A program made the translations under genes and the position numbers. DNA of 64,000 bases from Aplidium turbinatum (lineage: Eukaryota; Chordata; Ascidiacea; Aplousobranchia; Polyclinidae). The notes beneath the pieces are model-generated. The model was not told the DNA's origin, made no database searches, and worked only from the letters and a program-made list of their open reading frames with translations. This document shows, one piece after another, positions 56,327-64,000 of this stretch (positions are counted from its first letter, which is position 1; each line of letters opens with the position of its first letter). The stretch covers positions 7,974,798-8,038,797 of the forward strand of contig OU964925.1 in the NCBI GenBank assembly GCA_918807975.1, given 5' to 3'.

Positions 56327-59300
56327 CTGCACAACATACAAAATATCATGTTTCATCATCATCAAATAATTTTGATTACGCAGGCCATAAATTAATCCAC
56401 ATGTTGAGGGTATAGCCTGTTTGTCTGTCGAGAGCGACGTCTTCCTCTTTACACCTTGCAGCCCATTGGGAGGGCAGAGACCATGTTCAGGGTTATAACA
56501 AGGTTACGCTTAACAAGTTATCTCCAATAAAGTTTTAGTATACCTTGACCCTGCTGTGCACAATGTTGATACATCTGACCTGAGAGATCCAGGTAGTGCT
56601 GCGCTCAAGGTACCCAAGCCATCTCATACTGTCAGATTGGAGGTTTATCTTACCAATACAGCTAATTGTACAATTCAATATAAAGCTACTCTAAATTTTT
56701 GATAATCGAATTCGTTTTTCTTATTGAAACTTGTTTTGTTTCCTTCGACTAGTTGCTATTTGAATAAGATACTGATGGGAGCCGCCATTACGGCGGCAAA
56801 AGCTTTATCAAATAAATATAGGCTATGCTGCTGAATATGACTGACTTTACTGATTCAACATTATCTCTTTTTTTTTCTTTTTTTTTTCTTTTGGTTAGGG
56901 TACAAGCCTAATACCCTCGGACTATTCATTTTTAACCTATGGAATAATATTTGCGTTGGTATAAAGAAACCCAATACGGTGAGTCTTAACAGAGAAAATT
57001 TTCTTGCTACCGCTGCAAACATATCTAAATTTTCTTTTCTTTTTTAAGGCAAAAGCCTGGGCGCAGCGAATAAAATTAACGAATGTTTGTAGCAGTTTTG
57101 AGGATATTCATTCGTCGACATTTGGCAAAACTTTTGTAGACTGATGGTGCAGAAAGTACATTTCACATTACTAGTAAAACCAGCTCAAATGTTTCACTGA
57201 CAAACTAACGTACAAAAAGATTATTGAACAATGAATGATCTTTTTATGTTATAAAACCATCTGTGTTTTTTGTAAGTTGCATTTGATGTTTTGAAAAATA
57301 TTTTCAATGCGGAAGTGTTCGCTGGCACGAAAAAGGTTGAAAAAAGCTGCAATATATTACAACAAAATCCCTTTTTTCTGGTATTTTTCAGCGTTTTCAT
57401 CAGAGCTTCAACTTTTTTCTTTCATCAAGATGTAAGCATCAATCAAGCTTTACAATATGGTCCATCTTGGTCTACAAAACTTCATTGCATTTCAGAACAA
57501 TCTTTTGGTTTTAGAATAGTCTTGGTTGATTTGACCATAAAACATAAATTTTCATTGAATATTACCAAAACGGTTATTACCTCATGACAGTTGCTATGTA
57601 GCTTTGCTCGTGAACTCCGTGAATCAAATGAGACATAGGACCTCTCGCCATGATAGATACGTCATCTCCGGCATGAGTCTCTAAACTCAATGGCACGGCA
57701 GATTGTTGGAAGTACGAGTGGTGATCTAACATAAAAAGATGAATTTTCTTTAAATATGTGTATTTTGAAATTACAAAAATGTTCTCACTACTTTAACAAG
57801 TTAATTTAATCAAACTCCGCTTAAAAAAGAACAAGATAATTTAATTATATTTGAAAGTCGTAATAAAGGAGCATGTTCATAGGCTAAAGCTTCTTCTTTT
57901 ATCTGTATCTTGGATAATTTATAGTCATGAAATAGCATTACCTTTCGATCTCACCCCAGAAAAGCAACTCTGAATGCAACGATATTATATTCAACCCACT
58001 ACAACCAAAATAGCTTCTACACTCGATTGAAAACGACTCATACAACCAGGGCAACACTGTTTTAAGAACATCATACTTTATTTAACATATTCAGTTCACC
58101 CAACAAAGACATACAGCATCACCGCATTTTTTTATTCACAATGATATTTCTATATTTTCTTTCTAGAATAACCTGTAGGGTATCCGGTTAAATTTTGACG
58201 GATTTGTGGTACATTTGGATCACGGTTTCCCTGAAATCCAGGTCCGTTTCCGTACAGAAGAGTGGTGAAAGGTTTTTGGTCTAGCCCAACAAGCTCTTCT
58301 CCGTCCGACACAGCCAAGCCTATTGAATACAAAAGTTAAAACATTGCAATCGAGTTAACGTTGTACTCACACAGCTCAATTGTAAGCACAAAATTGCACA
58401 AGGTGAAATACCCATAGCCATACGAGCCATGGGGCAGGGGATAGCCGCTCCTGTTGTCAAAAACCGCCTCATATTCGGACAAAAATGTAGAAATACTTGG
58501 GCAAACTATGTTACAAAAAAACTATACATTGTCTCCTTGGTTCTTTTATGAAGCTGTCCAGATCAACATTTTCATTTAGGCACTCATTTTCTCAAGCGCA
58601 TTATAGATTTCTATTTCGATTTATACCGTATATTTGGAAAATTTCAACAAAATCATGCAGATTTGGGCAAATGTTTGTTCTGCCCCCCAAAATATTTTAA
58701 TCTTGTACGGCTTTGCTTTGAAGGAGTCAAAGTCAAATATTATCATCTTGCAACAATTTTTGCTTCTTCAATATTATGCTTCGGAATGCCATTAAACGAT
58801 AAAGTTACTGCATTTTTTAATATTTTGTAAGATCTTATCAAGCTGAAACAGAACACACAACGGTAGAACGTGTAAAAAATTTTATATTGCAACTTTAAAA
58901 ACTTATAAAAAATAAAAAAAAAAAAAAAAAACGTAAAGGAAACAAAACAAACTACAGCATAATGCTAAAAGTATGCGTCTTCAATCAAGTAAAAAGAGCA
59001 ACTTGGAAATATATACAAGCTTACGTGTTTAATCAGCACTACTCTCAACTAGTTTTTGTTTGATTAATACTTCTTAAAACCATGTTTTTGCCATAGTTAA
59101 TGCATCGTCAATTTAGTAGAAATCCATAGCCTTTTATTCATTTTTTTTATGCAAAGCTCACAAGTAATGTCCACGATGGACAAAAAGTTTTTACAAAATG
59201 CTTAATAAATTTACGTGTTCTCCTGCAAAGCTCTATGGGTTGTTGTTTTAAGCATAGCTAATTTAAGTCCGCAACTATCTAAATAAAACCGGATGTTACA

Positions 59301-62300
59301 GTACTTCATTAAGATAAAAGTTTTTACAAATCTGCAATGCAGAAAAGCAAATACACAATATACTGTAAATGATAATGAGGAAGTAGGCCTAAAATAGAAT
59401 TACTAACCGAAAATTGGGTTTCCTCTATCTGCGTAGCCTCCAAGGTTAAACGTGTGACTATGATCCGCTGTTACAATGATAAGAGTATCACTGTCCGAAG
59501 TCAACTCAACAGCTTTTGCCACAGCATTGTCGAAAGCAACAAAATCGTGTAAAGCTCTAAACGCGTTTGTCACATGATGTCCATGATCTGGAATACCATG
59601 TTGATTGGTTAGCTTGTTGCAGTTTTTTTCAAACATCAATTTAACGTTAAGAATCTTTTAATTACCTAACAGCAAACTTTTTATTCAATAACAACAGAAA
59701 AGGTACAACTCACTCATTTGGCATTACATCATTCTACCAACTCTTTAATGGATAACACAGACAGGCTTAAGCCTAAAGAAAACAGTTCGAAAAATACTGT
59801 AGCCTACACACCGACCTACACATAGTGCAAACTAGTCGTCGAGCCAATCTTCAAGCGCATCGTGTTGAGCAATGCACAACGACTCAATATCAAAACCGAA
59901 CGACGTTTCGTTAATTGTATAGATTTCTAGGTAGCTTTTGAGATTACGTCTTATTTCAATTCGAATTACTTTTATTTTACATGCTTAGTTATTTGTAGCC
60001 ACTTGGCTGTGTATTACACGCCAAGTATTACACAGCATGACAGAAGGTTATAGGCTGGAGCGTGAATGTGGAGAGAATGGGATTTGGTTGGTAATGAATC
60101 TTTATTCTCGAACTGACAAAGCTTTTGGTAGAGTTTTCCTGGCAGTTTTTAATACTTGTAGAATGTAGAGGCTTTGAACCGCTGACTCAGTGCCAATTAC
60201 CGAGATTTGCAGAGAAAACCAGAAGAACCATAGATTTAGTAGGCTATGTACGTTGTGAAGTATTTTGCCAAGACTTCACTGCGTGGTGCGGTGGAAGATA
60301 AATGTCGAGCGTCGTACAGGCCAACACTAAGTCACGCACCGACTTCCGGTTTTGAGAATAAAAACGGTAAAAAATAGCAATGAGATCTCAACTTTCTGCG
60401 TCACATTAATTTTTACATTATCGGCAAGGCCTGAGCCATTTGTTTGATGTATACGAAACTTTTAGTCTAGGATAAAAGTGTGCATGAAGATTATCAAATA
60501 AAGGGAAATATTAATTCATTCTATGTAGTCTGCAATGTTAATGTGCCGCCTTACCAATCCGTCCACCTTCAACCAATAGAAAATATCCTTGCGAATTCTT
60601 CTGAAGTATTCTAATAGCTTTTTCCGTCATTTCCGCTATTGATGGTTCTCCTGCTGGGTCAGTATGTCGAAACGGCTCAAAATGCAAATCTTCTGGTTCA
60701 AATAAACCTTGAATAATTTCGAACAATAAGCATTGTCATCATGTAAATACATTCACATGGCATGGAAACGACTCACACTTCGTTTGAGCCGAGAAAATAT
60801 ATCATAAAATCTTTCGATCATTCAAATAATAAGATAAACATAGGCCTACCATACAACCACTTTCTCAGGTCCACATCTGATAAACACCTGGACCAGATAA
60901 AGTGGTTGTCTGAAGTAAACATCTTATCCAAAAAGTTGCACGATAATGTGTTTTTTATTTGAGTTATGAAACCTAGCTCATACAAGTTGTAAAGTGGATA
61001 GCTTTAATACTTATACCATACTAGAATAGGCAAACTGAACACAGAAGTCTCACCTAAAAGTCGATCTGTTTTTGCAGGGTCAATATTATCAAAGTCAGTT
61101 TGGTTCCAGACGTATGAAGCCTTCAAACCATTTTGTGATTGATTTTCAAGCCACTTGGCAATTAGATCTTGACCGTCCTCACGAGCGTTCGATTCAGTTG
61201 GATATTCTGGGTCAGTTGTAGACGTGGGTTGAAAGTATTTTCTTCCACCTCCCAAAGCAACCTTAAAACAGTTATGATTGACATGGCAGGCTGTAGATTA
61301 AACCTAACCTAAAAACAGTTACGATCGACAATGACATGGTAGCTATAGATTAAACATGATTTTCGTTCGAATTAGAACAAAATTTAAGATATTTGCATCA
61401 ATAAAAAAAAATATTTAGAAGTCATAACCATACGCAAAGCTAATTCTCAAAACTTTTCTGTAAATTTAAGCTGTGCGTAGTAAATTTCCAATGTGTTTCC
61501 AAATATAGCATTCGCGTCAGAACACGTTTTTCTTTGTTTTGCAAGTGTAATACCATACTGGATGCCTCGTTATGACAATTCAATTAAATTGACAATATAG
61601 GCTACGTCAAGTCAATTAATTTGTTTCGATAGCGCCATATAACAAACAAAGTGAATAAAATTTTCAAAACAATACTTTGTGTAACAAGAGGTTAGATTCC
61701 ATGTTACCATCTCAAACATAATGGGGAAAAAATGTAATCAAAATATGTTACAAAGATAAAATACATTGAAGAATGGCCACCTAAAGATACGGCCTGATTT
61801 GTCACATTTTGCAGAAATTTCCAGGTTTTTCTAACTTTGGGCGAACGTTTAAATAAATTTTTCTAAAAGTTAGATTTTTACGCTTTCTTTACTCCTTTCC
61901 CCAGATGACACAATAGGTTTTAACATCCTCACATGTTGAAAAACAAAGAAAATTTGATTTCGAAGATTTTAGTCAGACTGTTAATTTTTCACTAACAGTC
62001 TGATTTAGCGTTTTTCAACTTACTTTTTCTCATTTGCTACTGCTTCCCCAAGGCAGCAAAAAAGTTTTATGTCATTAGGAAACCGCAAAAAGTAAAAACA
62101 TCTCAAAAAATGTCAGTCAAGCACTAGCAGTAGCTGTAATCAAAATCTGCAAAATGTGACAAATCAGGCCACATCTCCAGGTGGCCATGATTGAAGTAAG
62201 TGAACAGCCATCTAAAGCCTGAAACAAATGTTGATGATCAATGCAGACTTGGACAATTAGATAATTCTCTAGCTGTCTACTTCGATGAATTTAGAGCAAA

Positions 62301-63372
62301 ACGTTAGTAATTCTATTTCTAATCTAATTTGGTAAAAACCTGATTAGTTCAATTCTAGTTCTAATCTAATCTCCACTTTTGCTAAAAATTCTAATTTTTC
62401 CAACAGTGTTTTTCAGCAAATGAAAGGAAACCTCATGCAAGGAAAATGTAATAAAACGAATAAGATTAAAGTGTCATTCCATCGCTTAAGTAGCGAAGTC
62501 ATTAAAAACTCGATTAACTCTTCAATTCACCTACATCACAATGTCTATTGTGACGTACATAAATGGTTTTGCTGCAGTGATGGGGGAATGACACTTTGAT
62601 CTAGAATTGCCCATGAGTTGCCATATTAGCGTTTTTATCCAAATAGAAAAAAATATGCAACGACTGTGTCAAACTAATTCTAATCTAGTTTAAAATCTAC
62701 TCTAGTTCGAGAAAATTTAGCTAGCTCTAATTTTAAGTCTAGTCTAATTTTTAAAAACTAGAATAGCTGTAATTCTAATTCTAATCAAATTTCATAAAGC
62801 TAAAAAAGTTCTAGTTGTCCAAGTCTGGTTCAATGTATTTGTAGTATGTTGCAGTGAACAATGTCAGCACACTTTTGCGTATTTTGAACTTACAGTGATG
62901 ACCGTACCGTTTATTGGTTGCTAACTCATTCATATTTTGGGCCAATGTTAAGAAATGAATAAGGACTTTTATCAAAAATCACCCGGAACTAAAGAGTTAA
63001 AAGAATATGTTATGATTGAATACAGTATATTTCAACAAGTTTTTCTACAGAAATATCTCTTTTGGGTTTGTTTCGAGACACCACATGTTTTTTAAAATAC
63101 AAATATTCAAACTTCAGTTCTACTTTTCAAAGGCCTTAGCAAATATATTGTAGGCTTATGTTGTATCGGTTCATAAAGCTTTTTGACTAATCTTACTGTA
63201 ATTTTGTCAGAGTTGTCGTAAAATTGCTGGGCAATGTCCTTGCATCCGTTAGCCTTCGCCTCTTCCGATAAATCTGCATCACTTAACCATCCTCTGAATG
63301 TCGTGTGAGCATATGCCCCCGCGGGTGTTGCGTGGTTAATACCAGTTGTTGTGATTATACCAGTAGATTTTC
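56014..63372 (-). CDS. alkaline phosphatase, transmembrane form (gene 2, last 7 exons; 5' end outside)
   Basis: Seven minus-strand exons with GT/AG borders encode the ALP from the His/Thr metal site ([14 protein letters not shown]) to the stop. Family motifs in order: [73 protein letters not shown] and YASCIG with a following Cys. The end differs from other ALPs: after a linker with [14 protein letters not shown] comes a hydrophobic helix ([20 protein letters not shown] region), then [20 protein letters not shown] and a few more residues. A basic, polar tail after the helix indicates a type I membrane protein rather than a GPI signal. The exon encoding the catalytic serine lies beyond 64000. 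Introns are 0.4-1.9 kb, far shorter than in gene 1. Confidence 0.92.
57581..57725 (-). CDS. ALP gene 2 exon (third zinc-site His)
   Basis: 145 nt encoding [20 protein letters not shown] and [13 protein letters not shown]. It has the same length and phases as gene 1 exon 10. The usual GEDV is GDDV here. Confidence 0.92.
58173..58319 (-). CDS. ALP gene 2 exon (crown-side loop)
   Basis: 147 nt encoding [29 protein letters not shown] and [14 protein letters not shown]. It is 24 nt longer than gene 1 exon 9 because of a longer segment after the GNGPG motif. Confidence 0.9.
59408..59587 (-). CDS. ALP gene 2 exon (zinc ligands)
   Basis: 180 nt encoding [20 protein letters not shown] and [20 protein letters not shown], with all expected metal-binding residues. 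Confidence 0.93.
60087..60230 (-). repeat. SINE fragment (43718 family) in gene 2
   Basis: GAATCTTTATTCTCGAACTG, GACAAAGCTTTTGGTAGA and ATTACCGAGATTTGCAGAG match the reversed 3' part of the SINE at 43718-44001. Confidence 0.65.
60555..60707 (-). CDS. ALP gene 2 exon (Mg-site Glu)
   Basis: 153 nt encoding [20 protein letters not shown] and [11 protein letters not shown]; length and phases match gene 1 exon 7. Confidence 0.93.
60855..60910. repeat. small hairpin repeat in gene 2
   Basis: CAACCACTTTCTCAGGTCC pairs with GGACCAGATAAAGTGGTTG. Same family as 41835-41919. Confidence 0.6.
61054..61261 (-). CDS. ALP gene 2 exon ([10 protein letters not shown])
   Basis: 208 nt beginning [20 protein letters not shown] and ending KTDRLLG. 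It is 9 nt shorter than gene 1 exon 6. Confidence 0.93.
61773..62188. mobile_element. MITE of about 416 bp in gene 2 intron
   Basis: The left end ATGGCCACCTAAAGATACGG continues with CCTGATTTGTCACATTTTGC and is repeated inverted at the right end (arms about 45 bp). ATTGAAG occurs beside both ends but I cannot fix the TSD. Confidence 0.7.
62236..62835. mobile_element. hAT MITE, 584 bp, with a nested inverted repeat
   Basis: The element spans 62244-62827. Ends CAGACTTGGACAATTAGA and, reversed, CAGACTTGGACAACTAGA. Flanks GATCAATG and GTTCAATG are an 8-bp TSD with one mismatch. Tracts of CTAATTCTAATC-like repeats lie near both ends. Inside (62468-62600) AAAGTGTCATTCC and its inverse bound a smaller insertion. 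Confidence 0.8.
63197..63372 (-). CDS. ALP gene 2 exon (most 5' exon inside the window)
   Basis: 176 nt, identical in length to gene 1 exon 5. It encodes [20 protein letters not shown] and [16 protein letters not shown]. Its acceptor is AAACAG; upstream exons are outside the window. Confidence 0.93.
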
Positions 63373-64000
63373 CTGTTTAAAAACATATTGCATTGATTTA
63401 TTTTTAACATTGTTTTACTTATTAAGTTTAGTTGACAAGGCAATTTTTAAAGATATAAGTTGGGCAGTAAAAACACGTGACATAAATCTCGATGCATTAA
63501 CATTTGGCTAAAAACATTCTGGATACCAAAACAAACTAACATGTTCTATAACCATTCAATCAAGTTTATTTCAATAGATGAAAAAAGATTGACCAAAGAA
63601 TTTCAGAATGAGCGCTTGAATCGAAAAGGCCAATTAGATTTTTGCAGACAGAAGCTAAAGACGTTTTATCAGTTAAATCAGTTATCATAATAAAACAAGC
63701 TAATACAACTTGACGTTTTGAAAAGTAGTCTTTGGAGACAGATTTTGGTCAATTTGCTGCGGTTTAAATATAAACAGCTTCACGCAAACTGATTACATCA
63801 TGTCACGCTTTTGCGCATGCGCGTAGTCATGCAAAGAAATCTTAATGACAAGTTTATTGTATTTTTACCGCAAAATCTAGACCAGAACAATGTTTGCGGC
63901 AGTCTTGCAACGTGTTTAACGTAGTTAGTACAGTAGAAAATAATACTGGAACTTTACGCGCCATAAACAAACAGTGTTGTCAATACAATATAAGGCAATT
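63373..64000 (-). other. part of a gene 2 intron, nothing recognised
   Basis: I looked for the serine-site exon on the minus strand and did not find it. Confidence 0.5.

Noticed and set aside
57291-57587. 98-residue plus-strand frame
   Set aside because: It lies in a gene 2 intron on the opposite strand, is AT-rich, has no conserved features and overlaps the edge of a real exon.

Overview
The window is animal nuclear DNA: AT-rich, with spliced protein-coding exons that have GT/AG borders, a U6 snRNA-like retrocopy, tRNA-derived SINEs, a LINE fragment and many cut-and-paste DNA transposons. The host proteins are of the animal alkaline phosphatase type. An invertebrate deuterostome, perhaps a tunicate, is my best guess, but the sequence does not settle the species.

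Only two host genes are supported, both alkaline phosphatases (ALP) arranged tail to tail. Gene 1 (+, 14637-42132) is complete in 11 exons and predicts 539 residues with a signal peptide, all metal ligands and the catalytic serine, but no C-terminal membrane anchor. Gene 2 (-, 56014 to beyond 63372) shows its last seven exons; its 5' exons lie past the right edge. Gene 2 ends in a transmembrane helix and a short basic tail instead of the GPI signal usual in the family. Exon lengths and intron phases match between the genes, so they are old duplicates. They share a chemistry (hydrolysis of phosphate monoesters outside the cell) but probably act in different places: gene 1 soluble and secreted, gene 2 held in the plasma membrane.

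Layout: 1-14.5 kb is intergenic DNA with hAT elements, a long-inverted-arm element, SINE pieces and short tandem repeats. 14.6-42.1 kb is gene 1, with introns swollen by insertions. Intron 1 has a mariner. Intron 3 has a nested hAT (20341-27042) that contains a Penelope remnant, a U6 retrocopy and a 4.5-kb element with minisatellite ends. Intron 7 has a LINE tail and a 4-kb inverted-repeat element encoding a nuclease-like protein. 42.1-56.0 kb is intergenic: a duplicated segment split by a hAT, then an 8.2-kb hAT (45589-53774) whose transposase gene is itself split by a 5.4-kb minisatellite-ended element. 56.0-64 kb is gene 2 with small introns holding MITEs.

The window checks its own history. 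Several insertions have an uninserted relative elsewhere in the window, which gives their exact ends and target-site duplications (TSDs): the U6 copy, the minisatellite-ended element, a nested hAT and a SINE. The best candidates for something little described are the nuclease-like inverted-repeat element at 34289-38328 and the two minisatellite-ended elements with 2-bp non-TA TSDs.
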